A stretch of 64,000 nt of DNA from [Clostridium] polysaccharolyticum (GCF_900111595.1 NZ_FOHN01000019.1:1-64000); one strand, 5' to 3'. Numbered from the stretch's first letter, positions 1 to 8,662 are shown. Numbers and translations: made by a program. The notes: generated by a model from the letters alone, not told the origin.

Positions 1-845
1 TCTGCACAGTAATTTAACATGAACTGGTACATGGTTGGTACTCCATGGAAACTGGTTACCCTATAGTCCTGAATAACTTCCAAAGCTCTTCTTGTGGAGA
101 ACTTCTTAGTCAACACTAAACTTCCACCTACCATAAACACTAACATTGCTGTAAACAGGCAGCCCATTACATGGAATAGAGGAAGTGCGGACAATACATT
201 ATCATGTTCATCATATCCGAAATTATCAATGAAAGTTAAGACATTATTTAAAATTCTGCTTTGGCCTAACATAACGGCTTTTGGATTTCCTGTTGTTCCT
301 GAAGTATATAGGAACATCAAGCAGTCATCAGGACTTGTCTTTGCTACATATTCAGAAACTGTTTCATCTGCTACATCTTTACCAAGATCAACTAATGTTT
401 CCACATCCATGATTCTGGAATCCTGGGAGTTTGTTTCTTCTAAGAAAATTACATTATCTAAGGTATCAAATAGGGATGTGTCATAGAAATTGCCTAAACT
501 TTCGGTAGAAGTAACAAGAACAGTACTATCAGAATGCTGTACTAAAGATTTGATTTCCTGTATGGTATTTTTATCGTTTAAACAAACTGGAATACCTCCA
601 AGTTTGGTCGTTGCTAAGAAGAATAAAATCCAGTCTGGACTAGTTGGTGCTAATAATGCTACGTGAGTTTCTTTCTGTACGCCGATTGCGATAAGTCCTT
701 TTGCCAAGGTATTTACCTTTTCCTGCAGTTCTCTAAAGGTGTAAGAAACATTTCCTTCTGGATAAATCATTGCCGTGTTATCTGCATACTGGGCGAATTT
801 TTCCTCTAAATACTGGTTCATCGTTTTCTCAACATATTTCCTCAT
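1..845 (-). CDS. Acyl-CoA synthetase / AMP-dependent ligase, N-terminal part (runs off left edge)
   Basis: The minus strand is open from an ATG at 845 to the window edge (281 codons). The translation begins MRKYVEKTMNQYLEEKF and contains the adenylate-forming P-loop-like motif YTSGTTGNPKAVM followed by ALPLFHVMGC, both typical of class I AMP-binding enzymes. These enzymes adenylate a carboxylic acid and usually transfer it to CoA or a carrier thiol. The substrate cannot be read from the N-terminal half. An AAAGG ribosome-binding site lies about 12 nt upstream of the ATG. The C-terminal half, with the A8 and catalytic Lys motifs, is outside the window. The gene appears monocistronic at its 5' end, with a probable promoter at 965-973. 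Confidence 0.88.
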   Translation of the reverse strand, partial: MRKYVEKTMNQYLEEKFAQYADNTAMIYPEGNVSYTFRELQEKVNTLAKGLIAIGVQKETHVALLAPTSPDWILFFLATTKLGGIPVCLNDKNTIQEIKSLVQHSDSTVLVTSTESLGNFYDTSLFDTLDNVIFLEETNSQDSRIMDVETLVDLGKDVADETVSEYVAKTSPDDCLMFLYTSGTTGNPKAVMLGQSRILNNVLTFIDNFGYDEHDNVLSALPLFHVMGCLFTAMLVFMVGGSLVLTKKFSTRRALEVIQDYRVTSFHGVPTMYQFMLNYCA

Positions 846-964
846 AATACTCACATACCTTTCATTTGAAATAACCTACCTCCCTTAGACTCCGACCTCC
901 TGTCCTGTTCCGCAAGACTTCGGTTACATTTCCATTTGTTTGTTTGTTCGTTTGATTTATCAAG

Positions 965-973
965 ATTATAGCA
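965..973 (-). promoter_or_regulatory. Probable extended -10 promoter of the acyl-CoA synthetase gene
   Basis: The minus strand reads TGCTATAAT, a perfect -10 hexamer with the extended TGn element. No good -35 is visible at 16-18 nt. The leader to the ATG at 845 would be about 110 nt. The rest of the 846-1192 gap is AT-rich; I see one weak hairpin (TTTATG/CATAAA, 1092-1110) and no convincing ORF in it. Confidence 0.4.
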
Positions 974-1192
974 TAGCAGGAAAAACACGTGTCGAAAAAT
1001 AGGGTAAACCAGTAATTTAAAGGGTTTTTTCTATATTTTTTCTGATGTACAAATCTACATGAGCGTTTTTATCAGAATTATAGCCAGTGTTTTTATGCAG
1101 TTTACATAAAGAACTGGCCCGCTCTTTGCCACACCCAGGAGCGTTCGCTGTTTATGTGCAAATCTTTCTTGCCCTAGTGGGTATCTATTTTT

Positions 1193-2092
1193 CTATTCAT
1201 GAAAAAATTCTCCTTCTGTTTTCTTCCTATAATGAATTATAACATAGAGAAAAGCCAGAACCAGACTAATAGTTGCTCCTACTCCTCCTTCAGGACCAAA
1301 TTTGCCTCCTGTTAATACCGTTTTCTTCACCACTTTTGCTTCTAATAGTGAACTGTTATCCAGCCCACTTACCTCTAAACCGTAAATGCTTCCCTGCATA
1401 AAATTCCAAAAGATATGAAATCCTATGGGCAGCCAGATAGAACACGATTTGTAAAAACAGTATCCTGCTAGTAAAGCAAAAATAATCAGGTTTCCAATTG
1501 CAAGCATCGTAACTCCATTATTGGATATATGCAGTAAAGCAAAAACGATTGCTGGAATTCCTAAAACCAGCAGCTTGCTTTTTGTCTCTTTTAAGGCAAG
1601 CATAAGTCCGCCACGACTAAAGGTTTCTTCTCCAAATCCAACGAATATGTAAGATAAAAAGTACAGAAAAAGTATCCTGACTTGTTTTTCCTGTAATCCA
1701 TGAAACGGAATAATCTTTATACTTCCTGTAAGAAGCAGGATAAGAAAAACAGATGTAATAGATATGCTTCCTAACACAATTCCTGTAACAAGCTCCCTCC
1801 AGTCTTTTCTTAAGGAAGTAAACCCCAAATCCAAACATGTTTTCTTCCAGACTAACCTAGCCAATACAATAGTGGTACCAATAAATGCAGCATTTTGTGT
1901 CATACTTATCATACAGCTAAAAAAAGCTCCCTTAACCGGGTCCTTTTGAATCAGGTGGCCGTTCAAGGCTGAATCTATATTTTCTCTGCCTATTATTGCT
2001 CCTAGCAGATACACTCCAATCATAACGGCCATCAGACTAGCAGCTAAACAAACCCCTGCTCGGAATATTCCTCTTAGTTTCTCTTTTTTCAT
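1193..2092 (-). CDS. CPBP-family (CAAX protease/Abi-like) intramembrane metalloprotease
   Basis: This 299-aa protein has about eight hydrophobic segments. All three CPBP motifs are readable: EETFSRGG (the EExxxR motif), FALLH (FxxxH) and FHIFWNF (HxxxN). These residues bind the catalytic metal in the glutamic-protease-like Rce1/Abi superfamily. The substrate is unknown; family members act in prenyl-protein processing, bacteriocin self-immunity or regulated membrane proteolysis. No bacteriocin-like precursor is visible next to it, so immunity is not supported by context. The ATG at 2092 is preceded by a GGAGGAAGAGT-type Shine-Dalgarno. The gene is separate from its neighbours. Confidence 0.85.
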   Translation of the reverse strand: MKKEKLRGIFRAGVCLAASLMAVMIGVYLLGAIIGRENIDSALNGHLIQKDPVKGAFFSCMISMTQNAAFIGTTIVLARLVWKKTCLDLGFTSLRKDWRELVTGIVLGSISITSVFLILLLTGSIKIIPFHGLQEKQVRILFLYFLSYIFVGFGEETFSRGGLMLALKETKSKLLVLGIPAIVFALLHISNNGVTMLAIGNLIIFALLAGYCFYKSCSIWLPIGFHIFWNFMQGSIYGLEVSGLDNSSLLEAKVVKKTVLTGGKFGPEGGVGATISLVLAFLYVIIHYRKKTEGEFFHE

Positions 2093-2165
2093 ACTCTTCC
2101 TCCTTAAGTCTTTTTACTATTGTAACATTTTTTTGAATAAAACATTACGCAATTTTTTATTCAAA

Positions 2166-2206
2166 AAAGTGCCATAACGAACCTCTCCCATTCGTTATAG
2201 CACTTT
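2166..2206 (-). terminator. Rho-independent terminator of the cotJ operon
   Basis: A 16-bp stem with one mismatch (AAAGTGCCATAACGAA / TTCGTTATAGCACTTT) lies just after the cotJC stop. On the minus strand it is followed by TTTTTTGA. Confidence 0.85.
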
Positions 2207-2218
2207 CATTTTGACACT

Positions 2219-2839
2219 TTATTTATTCATTTCGCAAGCACAAAGCTTATCAAAAGCTGGGTTTACAGCATAGAAGTTCTTGCAGTCTAATTTTTCCTGT
2301 ACCATTCTTAAGGATTCACCGAATCTTTGGAAATGAACAATTTCTCTTTCTCTTAGGAATTTAATAGGATCACATATTTCAGGATCTTTGATGAGACGTA
2401 AAATGTTATCATATGTGGAGCGTGCTTTCTGTTCAGCAGCTAAGTCTTCAAATAAATCAGTAACCGGATCTCCCTTGCTCTGGAACTCACATGCATTGAA
2501 AGGAATGCCGCCAGCAGCCTGTGGCCATAAACCTGTTGTGTGATCTACATAATATTTGTCAAATCCAGATTTTTTAATCTCTTCTGGAGACAAGTCTTTG
2601 GTTAACTGATATATAATTGCACTGACGATTTCCATATGTGCAAGTTCTTCTGTTCCGATATCTGTTAAAACTCCAGCTACCTCACGATAAGGCATTGCAT
2701 AACGCTGTGATAAATAACGCATAGATGCTGCCAATTCACCATCTGGTCCACCAAACTGGCTCATAATAACCTGTGCCATCTGAGGATTGCATTTCGTTAT
2801 ATTTACTGGATATTGCAGCTTCTTTTCATAATTCCACAT
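2219..2839 (-). CDS. cotJC: Spore coat protein CotJC (manganese-catalase-like)
   Basis: This 206-aa protein of the Mn-catalase/ferritin-like fold begins MWNYEKKLQYPVNITKCNPQ, as CotJC proteins do. Carboxylate/His elements of a di-metal site are visible: ELAASMRYLSQRY, GTEELAHMEIV, DLAAEQKARSTYD and REREIVHFQRFGE. CotJC is a mother-cell-made inner spore-coat component with a catalase-type fold. It is the last gene of cotJA-cotJB-cotJC, with a 3-nt gap after cotJB, so the genes are surely co-transcribed. Its length matches the family. The terminator at 2166-2206 closes the operon. Confidence 0.95.
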   Translation of the reverse strand: MWNYEKKLQYPVNITKCNPQMAQVIMSQFGGPDGELAASMRYLSQRYAMPYREVAGVLTDIGTEELAHMEIVSAIIYQLTKDLSPEEIKKSGFDKYYVDHTTGLWPQAAGGIPFNACEFQSKGDPVTDLFEDLAAEQKARSTYDNILRLIKDPEICDPIKFLREREIVHFQRFGESLRMVQEKLDCKNFYAVNPAFDKLCACEMNK

Positions 2840-2842
2840 ATA

Positions 2843-3100
2843 CTAACATTCTCCTTCCCATGGCCATGGATCTTTGACCCAATTCCAATAATCACAACCA
2901 ACTACATTTTCGTTTGTAATAGGACCGAAATACTTGGTGTATTCGTCAATTGCTTCCTGACGAAGTTCTTTATACTCTTTGTAATACTCTAGGCCTTTTT
3001 CATCACATGGATGAGTATCCAGATAAAGTACAATGTCATCTACTGCAAAATCTAACTGGTAGATAAACTCTAATAACTGCTTGCGACATCCTTCATTCAT
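2843..3100 (-). CDS. cotJB: Spore coat protein CotJB
   Basis: This short acidic protein of 85 aa has the CotJB pattern: LLEFIYQLDFAVDDIVLYLDTHP, then a central YYKEYKELRQEA stretch and the C-terminal DYWNWVKDPWPWEGEC, rich in Trp and Pro. CotJB is needed with CotJC for spore coat assembly; its biochemical role is not known. It lies 2 nt after cotJA and 3 nt before cotJC. Confidence 0.94.
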   Translation of the reverse strand: MNEGCRKQLLEFIYQLDFAVDDIVLYLDTHPCDEKGLEYYKEYKELRQEAIDEYTKYFGPITNENVVGCDYWNWVKDPWPWEGEC

Positions 3101-3102
3101 AA

Positions 3103-3699
3103 TTAGCGACAGCTCCTTTCTTCATAACAGTAAGTGCATACAAAAGGTTTAACTAATTCTGGGAAAATGGTTCCGTCATACAATCCCTGGCATGCATTAG
3201 AAACATTGCAATCCCATTCCTGATAAGGAACATAAGCCATTCCTACCGGAAGTTCATCTACTTCTTCACCAAATGTTAATTCACAGCCTTTATCACATTT
3301 TCTGTATTTCCGATGTGCCATATAAGCATTGTCATAATTTCTGCTGCAGCTACTTTCATATTTTTTTGCCCAGTCTGTACTACAGCCTGCATCACACATT
3401 CTTTCTCTAGCCATGTTACAAACAGAATCACATTTTCTTTCCTTTTGCATGCTGCAAGCACAATCACATCTTCTTTCTCCTGCCATCATGCCACAAGCAT
3501 AATCATCATTTCTTGTATAAACTGCATTACATTTGTTCTCAGTTCCCATAACATTACAAGTACAATCACTCTTATCATCAGACCAGTTACCTGCTTTACA
3601 GGAATTGCACGCTGGCTTCATAGCCATACATCTAGGCATTCTTGCTACCCCTGCCTTACTCCCCATATTTCTGTTACATCCACAAGGTTTATTATTCAT
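3103..3699 (-). CDS. cotJA: CotJA-domain spore coat protein with a long cysteine-rich N-terminal extension
   Basis: The last 55 residues or so (LPVGMAYVPYQEWD ... YDGTIFPELVKPF) match CotJA, which is normally a protein of about 60-90 aa. Here it is 198 aa because of an N-terminal extension of about 130 residues. The whole protein has 24 cysteines. The extension carries four copies of an RxCDxxC-type unit (ERRCDCAC, ERKCDSVC, ERMCDAGC, YRKCDKGC). Such a protein could be disulfide cross-linked in the coat or bind metal; that is inference. The ATG at 3699 has a GAAAGGAG Shine-Dalgarno. It is first in the cotJABC operon. The overlapping opposite-strand ORFs are composition shadows. Confidence 0.85.
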   Translation of the reverse strand: MNNKPCGCNRNMGSKAGVARMPRCMAMKPACNSCKAGNWSDDKSDCTCNVMGTENKCNAVYTRNDDYACGMMAGERRCDCACSMQKERKCDSVCNMARERMCDAGCSTDWAKKYESSCSRNYDNAYMAHRKYRKCDKGCELTFGEEVDELPVGMAYVPYQEWDCNVSNACQGLYDGTIFPELVKPFVCTYCYEERSCR

Positions 3700-3722
3700 A
3701 TGGCAAATACTCCTTTCTCATT

Positions 3723-3744
3723 TTGACCTTTGAAGTAAGGTCAA
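3723..3744. promoter_or_regulatory. Inverted repeat in the cotJA leader
   Basis: TTGACCTT-n6-AAGGTCAA is a perfect 8-bp dyad about 25-45 nt upstream of the cotJA start. It could be a mother-cell regulator site or an mRNA 5' hairpin. No clear SigE or SigK promoter could be assigned by eye. Confidence 0.4.
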
Positions 3745-3763
3745 TATTAATCTATGTACTCAT

Positions 3764-3806
3764 AAAAAAAACGTGCAAAATTAAAGAATTAATTTTACAC
3801 GTTTTG
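3764..3806 (-). terminator. Rho-independent terminator of ptsHI
   Basis: A 13-bp perfect stem (ACGTGCAAAATTA at 3771-3783 with its complement at 3790-3802) is followed by at least seven T on the minus strand, directly after the ptsI stop codon. Confidence 0.9.
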
Positions 3807-3833
3807 TTCTATTCGAAAATTTTCTGAGTATAA

Positions 3834-5492
3834 TTAAAATTTAGCCAGAACTTCTTCTTTTACCTTACTTACGTCAGTACTGCGGATCGCTTTTCTCAGA
3901 CCTAAAATCAAACTTGGTGAAACAGATAATTCATCTAGTCCCATTGCTAAAAATGTTTCTGTCAATTCAGGATCTGCTCCTAATTCCCCACAAATACCAG
4001 CCCAGATTCCATTGGCATGTGCATTATCCACAACCGTTTTTATCATACGAAGTACTGCCAGATGATGCGGATCATAGATTGGATCTAGCTTTGGATTCTG
4101 CCTGTCAATTGCCAGTGTATACTGAGTCAAATCATTTGTTCCAATACTGAAGAAGTCCACTTCTTTCGCAAGCATGTCACTTATCATAACAGATGCAGGA
4201 GTTTCAATCATGATACCAAGTTCTACATCATCTGAATAAGCAATTCCCTGCTCTTTTAATTCCGCTTTCACTTCTTCAACCATCTTTTTAATTTCCCTTA
4301 CTTCATTTACAGAAATAATCATAGGGAACATAATTGATAATTTTCCAAATGCGGAAGCACGAAACAACGCACGAAGCTGCGTACGGAAAATCTCTTTTCT
4401 ATCTAAACAGATACGAATCGCACGATATCCAAGTGCAGGATTTTCTTCTTTATCCATATTAAAATAATCAACTTGTTTATCTGCACCAATGTCTAAAGTA
4501 CGGATAATAACCTTTTTTCCGTGCATGGTTTCTACTACCTGACGGTATTTTGCAAATTGTTCTTCTTCTGTAGGGTAATCATTAGATTCCAAATATAGAA
4601 ATTCACTTCGGAACAATCCAATTCCCCCTGCATCATTTTGAAGTACGCTAGCAACATCTTCTACATTTCCGATGTTTGCATATAAATTTATAGTCTGACC
4701 ATCTAAAGTCACATTCCCTTGCCCTTTCATCTGCTGCAAAAGAACTTTTTTCTCTAATTCTTCCTGACGTTTTTCTTCCATCTTCTGTTCTGTTTCCTGA
4801 TCAGGTTCGATAATAAATTCTCCTGTAAAGCCATTTACAACTGCTTTAACACCGTTGTATGCTCCATCAGTCTCTACATCTACACCAATTAAAGCTGGAA
4901 TACTCATAGTTCTAGCAAGAATTGCAGTATGAGAATTGCTTGATCCTTGGCGAGTAACAAAGGCAAGTACTTTATCTTTATCAAGCTGTACCGTTTCACT
5001 CGGTGCTAAATCGTCTGCTAAAATAATTACAGGCTCTGAAAACTTATTTCCCTCTCCGTTTCCACCAGATAATACTGTCACAAGTCTTTCTGAAATATCT
5101 TTAACGTCTGCTGCACGCTCTTTCATGTAGTCATCATCCATAGAAGAGAACATCTGTGCAAAGTTGTCTGCCGTTACGCCTACCGCATATTCACTATTTA
5201 CTTTCTGAGTCTCAATCATATTTGTAATAGAATCATTGTAGTCTAAATCATCCAGCATCATCTGGTGAACTTCAAAAATCATGGCGTTAGCTTCACCAAC
5301 CTCAGCAAGTGCTTTATCATACAAAGCCTTTAGCTGATTTACAGCTGTTTCTTTAGCACGCATAAAACGTTCCACTTCTGCTGCTGCATCCTCTACATGA
5401 TATCTTTCAATCTGCTGCTGCTCTTTGTTGTACACAGAGATTTTACCAATGGCAATTCCACCAAAGACGCTTTTCCCATTATATACTTTCAT
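3834..5492 (-). CDS. ptsI: Phosphoenolpyruvate-protein phosphotransferase, PTS Enzyme I
   Basis: This cytoplasmic enzyme transfers phosphate from PEP to HPr, the first step of PTS sugar uptake. The active-site His lies in RQGSSNSHTAIL near residue 185. Downstream are the PEP-binding motifs GLFRSEFLY, GYRAIR and GIMIETPA, then FSIGTNDLTQY. At 552 aa it is close to the usual 570. The ORF extends seven codons further, but GGAGGTAAAA directly precedes the ATG at 5492 (MKVYNGKSVFGG), so I chose that start. It follows ptsH by about 55 nt and the two form an operon. Confidence 0.96.
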   Translation of the reverse strand: MKVYNGKSVFGGIAIGKISVYNKEQQQIERYHVEDAAAEVERFMRAKETAVNQLKALYDKALAEVGEANAMIFEVHQMMLDDLDYNDSITNMIETQKVNSEYAVGVTADNFAQMFSSMDDDYMKERAADVKDISERLVTVLSGGNGEGNKFSEPVIILADDLAPSETVQLDKDKVLAFVTRQGSSNSHTAILARTMSIPALIGVDVETDGAYNGVKAVVNGFTGEFIIEPDQETEQKMEEKRQEELEKKVLLQQMKGQGNVTLDGQTINLYANIGNVEDVASVLQNDAGGIGLFRSEFLYLESNDYPTEEEQFAKYRQVVETMHGKKVIIRTLDIGADKQVDYFNMDKEENPALGYRAIRICLDRKEIFRTQLRALFRASAFGKLSIMFPMIISVNEVREIKKMVEEVKAELKEQGIAYSDDVELGIMIETPASVMISDMLAKEVDFFSIGTNDLTQYTLAIDRQNPKLDPIYDPHHLAVLRMIKTVVDNAHANGIWAGICGELGADPELTETFLAMGLDELSVSPSLILGLRKAIRSTDVSKVKEEVLAKF

Positions 5493-5547
5493 TTTTACCT
5501 CCAAAAGCGGCAATACTCTCTATGAAAATTGCCGCCATCCTCTAGTG

Positions 5548-5805
5548 TTACATATTTTCTTTGAAAAATTTTTCTAAAGCTGCAGCTGCAGTATCTTCGT
5601 CATCACCTTCCACTTTAAGAGTGATTTCGTTTCCCGCCTTAACACCTAAACTCATAATACCAAAAATTCTTTTCGCATCTACGAATTTTCCATCTCTTCC
5701 AATTTGAATACTGCTTTTAAATTCGCCTGCTGTTTTCACTAATGCACCTGCTGGTCTTGCATGCATGCCATCTGGATCTGTAATTGTGTAAGTAAATTCT
5801 TTCAT
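5548..5805 (-). CDS. ptsH: Phosphocarrier protein HPr, with Arg instead of Ser46
   Basis: This 85-aa protein carries the HPr active site GMHARPAG with the phosphorylatable His at residue 15. The second conserved helix reads AKRIFGIMSLGVKAG. In Bacillus HPr the matching segment is LKSIMGVMSLG, with Ser46 phosphorylated by HPr kinase. Here residue 46 is Arg. The protein should therefore work in sugar transport, but it should not accept the regulatory seryl-phosphate that builds the CcpA corepressor. It is first in the operon with ptsI, and an AAGGAGG Shine-Dalgarno precedes the ATG. No confident promoter hexamers were found in 5806-5960. Confidence 0.95.
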   Translation of the reverse strand: MKEFTYTITDPDGMHARPAGALVKTAGEFKSSIQIGRDGKFVDAKRIFGIMSLGVKAGNEITLKVEGDDEDTAAAALEKFFKENM

Positions 5806-5962
5806 ATTTATGCCTCCTTAAACAAATCATAAACAAACTGTAATTCGTTTTTCTTATACTAATTTCTAGATTTCCCAAATCAGTTTTAAATATTACTTTT
5901 CTCGTGGATTTGGACAAATTTAACTTTTCCCTGTTTATCTCTTATAACATATTCCTAACACA

Positions 5963-5991
5963 TTGACAAGTGGTTATATTTAACATAAACT
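5963..5991 (+). promoter_or_regulatory. Probable SigA promoter of the PfkB kinase operon
   Basis: TTGACA at 5963-5968 is followed after 17 nt by TAAACT at 5986-5991, about 55 nt upstream of the kinase ATG. The -10 is weak. Confidence 0.5.
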
Positions 5992-6044
5992 TTTACTAGA
6001 CATTGTATAAAATATTTACTGTTAATAAATGAAAGGAAACTGTT

Positions 6045-7076
6045 ATGAAAAAAAATGAAAAAACGTATGATATCCTCGCTTTAGGTGAATTGCTTTTAAA
6101 GCTTTCGGCTCCCGTAAATGAACGGCTTACAAGAGGAAACATTTTCCAAAAACAAGTAGGTGGTGCGGAATTCAATGTAATTGCTGGTTCTTCTATTCTT
6201 GGTTTACATACTGGCATTATATCAAAAATACCTGCTCACGATATCGGAACTATTGTCCGCCATGAAGCTTCTTCTCTTGGAGTCAGTGACGAGTTTCTTA
6301 TAAATGATACTTCAAAAGAAGCAAGGCTGGGAATTTATTATTACGAGAATGGTGCATATCCACGTAAGCCAAATGTCATCTATGACCGGCTCTACTCATC
6401 CATTAATTCTCTTAATATACAAGATATTCCAGATAAAATTTATAGAAGCACAAAATGTTTCCATACTAGTGGCATAACACTAGCCTTATGCGAAAATGTA
6501 CGAAATACGGCCGTTGAAATGATAAAGCGTTTTAAGAAAAACGGTGCTCTCATTTCCTTTGATGTAAATTTCAGAGCAAATTTATGGACAGGTGCCCAGG
6601 CAAAATCCTGTATTGAGGAAATCCTTCCTTACGTGGACATTTTCTTCTGCTCAGAAGATACTGCAAGGCTTACTTTCTTAAAAAAAGGAAACGCAAAAGA
6701 AATCATGAAATCTTTCACAAAAGATTATCCTATTTCTGTAGTTGCTTCAACCCAGCGTATTGTACACAGTCCAAAATCACATACTTTTGGCTCCATCGTA
6801 TATAATGCCCAGACAGATACATACTATCAAGAAGACCCTTACCGTAATATTGATGTAATCGACCGGATTGGCAGTGGAGATGCCTATATTTCAGGAGCAC
6901 TTTATGGCCTTCTATCCTCTGACATGGACTGCAAAAAAGCAATGGAATTTGGAAATGCTGCCGCTTCCATAAAAAATACAATTCCAGGTGATCTATTATG
7001 TACAAGCTTCCGTGAAATCTCCCAGATTATAGAGGAACACCAGTCCAGTGGTCCCCAAAGCGAAATGAACCGCTAA
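6045..7076 (+). CDS. PfkB-family sugar kinase, 2-dehydro-3-deoxygluconokinase-like
   Basis: This 343-aa ribokinase-fold enzyme has the N-terminal ALGELLLKLSAP strand, the substrate-side QVGGAEFNVIAG motif and the PfkB C-terminal signature DRIGSGDAYISGAL with the catalytic Asp. The DVNFRANLW segment is typical of KDG/fructokinase-like members, so KDG kinase is the most likely role; another sugar acid or ketose is possible. There is no adjacent KDG aldolase. It is probably co-transcribed with the glycosylase gene 40 nt downstream. An AAAGGAAA Shine-Dalgarno precedes the ATG. Confidence 0.85.
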   Translation: MKKNEKTYDILALGELLLKLSAPVNERLTRGNIFQKQVGGAEFNVIAGSSILGLHTGIISKIPAHDIGTIVRHEASSLGVSDEFLINDTSKEARLGIYYYENGAYPRKPNVIYDRLYSSINSLNIQDIPDKIYRSTKCFHTSGITLALCENVRNTAVEMIKRFKKNGALISFDVNFRANLWTGAQAKSCIEEILPYVDIFFCSEDTARLTFLKKGNAKEIMKSFTKDYPISVVASTQRIVHSPKSHTFGSIVYNAQTDTYYQEDPYRNIDVIDRIGSGDAYISGALYGLLSSDMDCKKAMEFGNAAASIKNTIPGDLLCTSFREISQIIEEHQSSGPQSEMNR

Positions 7077-7116
7077 CCTAAAACATTTTACATTGTATAC
7101 AGAAAGAAGGATATGA

Positions 7117-7728
7117 ATGCATCGACTAAACCAAGACTTTTTTATGGAGGATTCCATTCAGGTTGCCAAAAAACTCCTCGGCAAATATTTAATCCATGAA
7201 ACTCCAGAAGGAATTACAAAATGCCGAATTGTTGAAACGGAAGCCTATATGGGAGTTCTGGATAAAGGTTCCCATGCTTATAGTGGAAAAGTTACTCCTA
7301 GAACAGAAGCTCTCTATGAACAGGGCGGTATTTCTTATGTGTATTTAATTTATGGCATGTATCATTGCATGAATGTGGTAGTCAATGCAAAGGGACTTGC
7401 ACAAGGAGTGTTAATCCGTGCATTAGAGCCTGTAGAAGGCATTGAGCTTATGATGCAAAGACGCAAAACTGATAAATTGAAGAATTTATGCAATGGACCC
7501 GGAAAGCTTTGCATTGCAATGGGAATTACCAAAAATGAAAATAAAAAAAATCTGATGACTTCTTCCCTATATCTAGAAGCCCCAGAACACGAAGATCCCC
7601 TGGACATTGTTGCTGCCACACGTATAGGTATTGATTATGCCGAAGAAGCAAAAGATTTTTTATGGCGTTTTTATATCAAAGACACCCCTTTTGTATCTGT
7701 GAAATCCAAAAACGCTACAAGCCTCTAA
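7117..7728 (+). CDS. 3-methyladenine DNA glycosylase, AAG/MPG family
   Basis: This 203-aa enzyme excises alkylated and deaminated purines in base-excision repair. It aligns along its length with the AAG family: LNQDFFMEDSIQVAKKLLGK at the start, the catalytic region RIVETEAYMGVLDKGSHAY (Glu activates water), then YVYLIYGMYHCMNVV for the DNA-intercalating region, and NGPGKLCIAMGI. Length is normal. The AGAAAGAAGG Shine-Dalgarno fits the chosen ATG. The terminator hairpin overlaps its stop codon. Confidence 0.93.
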   Translation: MHRLNQDFFMEDSIQVAKKLLGKYLIHETPEGITKCRIVETEAYMGVLDKGSHAYSGKVTPRTEALYEQGGISYVYLIYGMYHCMNVVVNAKGLAQGVLIRALEPVEGIELMMQRRKTDKLKNLCNGPGKLCIAMGITKNENKKNLMTSSLYLEAPEHEDPLDIVAATRIGIDYAEEAKDFLWRFYIKDTPFVSVKSKNATSL

Positions 7729-7744
7729 CTTGTAGCGTTTTTTC
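7708..7744. terminator. Bidirectional terminator between the glycosylase and transglutaminase genes
   Basis: A 10-bp perfect stem ACGCTACAAG / CTTGTAGCGT with a loop containing the TAA stop of the plus-strand gene. It is followed by TTTTTTC on plus and by TTTTTGG on minus, so it can serve both converging genes. Confidence 0.85.
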
Positions 7745-7748
7745 TCAT

Positions 7749-8621
7749 TTATGATTTCTTATAATCTGTATTACTGATAGGATATGCTTTCTGAAATTCC
7801 CTGGTTTGGAACTCACGATTCAGCACATGCACATCTGCCATTGATTTCGTTCCCTTTAAAAAGTAATCGTAACGTAATACTGGTTTATCAGAAACCGGAT
7901 CATCCCAAGTTACGTCTACGTGATACCATTTATCCTCTAGTTTTACAATATTCCATGCATGAGATGCTGAAGTAACAATCCTACATGGAATCCCCGCTTC
8001 TGTTGCCATTTTGTAAAAGAGCAATGCATATCCCTGGCAGACTGCCTCCTTTTTATACAGTGCATCATACGCAGTATATTTTGTATACTTCTGATCATAG
8101 GAAACTCTGTTTACTATAAAATTATGTATCTTCTTTATCTTCTGATAATCACTTACTTTATCCAGATTCATAGAATTTAATTTACTCTTAATTGTTTTGT
8201 TTACTTTCTGGGTCTGTTCTTTTGTTTCACGATAAGAAATGCTAAATGTCAGAGTAGAGGTCACCCCATTGGTAGAAATCCTTAACGAATACTGTTTAAC
8301 ATTTTCTTTTAAATAATCAAAATCATCCGATGTAGATTTATTGTCTATTGCATATACTCGATCTAGAATAACATCTAAACCATTCCCGTTTAGAGTTCTC
8401 CAGTCCCCATTATATTTTATAGAAAAACTGCTGCTCCTCTGTACTATTTTCTTGTAAACCTTTTGAATAAAATCATCATCAACTGTGAGAGTTCTTACGG
8501 ATTGTTTCTTCACTGCCGCTTTCTTAGAAGCCGCATAAACAAATGACTGGTTTGATATTAACTGTGTAAGCAAAACAAACACCATAACAAATACCTGAAT
8601 ACCTTTTCTTTGCTTATACAA
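7749..8621 (-). CDS. Secreted transglutaminase-like (papain-fold) protein
   Basis: This 290-aa protein starts with a signal peptide (basic MYKQRKG, hydrophobic core, FVYAA). The C-terminal half has the transglutaminase-core triad: Cys in EAVCQGYALLFYKMA, His in ASHAWNIVKL and Asp in HVDVTWDDP. Such proteins act as peptidases or cross-linkers at the cell surface; the substrate is unknown. The start is a TTG (8621) with GGAGG seven nt upstream. A paralog with the same layout lies at 62468-63316. A palindrome sits in its promoter region at 8663-8682. Confidence 0.87.
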   Translation of the reverse strand: MYKQRKGIQVFVMVFVLLTQLISNQSFVYAASKKAAVKKQSVRTLTVDDDFIQKVYKKIVQRSSSFSIKYNGDWRTLNGNGLDVILDRVYAIDNKSTSDDFDYLKENVKQYSLRISTNGVTSTLTFSISYRETKEQTQKVNKTIKSKLNSMNLDKVSDYQKIKKIHNFIVNRVSYDQKYTKYTAYDALYKKEAVCQGYALLFYKMATEAGIPCRIVTSASHAWNIVKLEDKWYHVDVTWDDPVSDKPVLRYDYFLKGTKSMADVHVLNREFQTREFQKAYPISNTDYKKS

Positions 8622-8662
8622 AATTACCCCTCCTTTTTTCCAAGATAACTCTTTTCTATACT

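Noticed and set aside
3313-3726. A 137-codon plus-strand ORF opposite cotJA.
   Set aside because: It mirrors the Cys-rich codons of cotJA, whose domain, Shine-Dalgarno and operon context are convincing.
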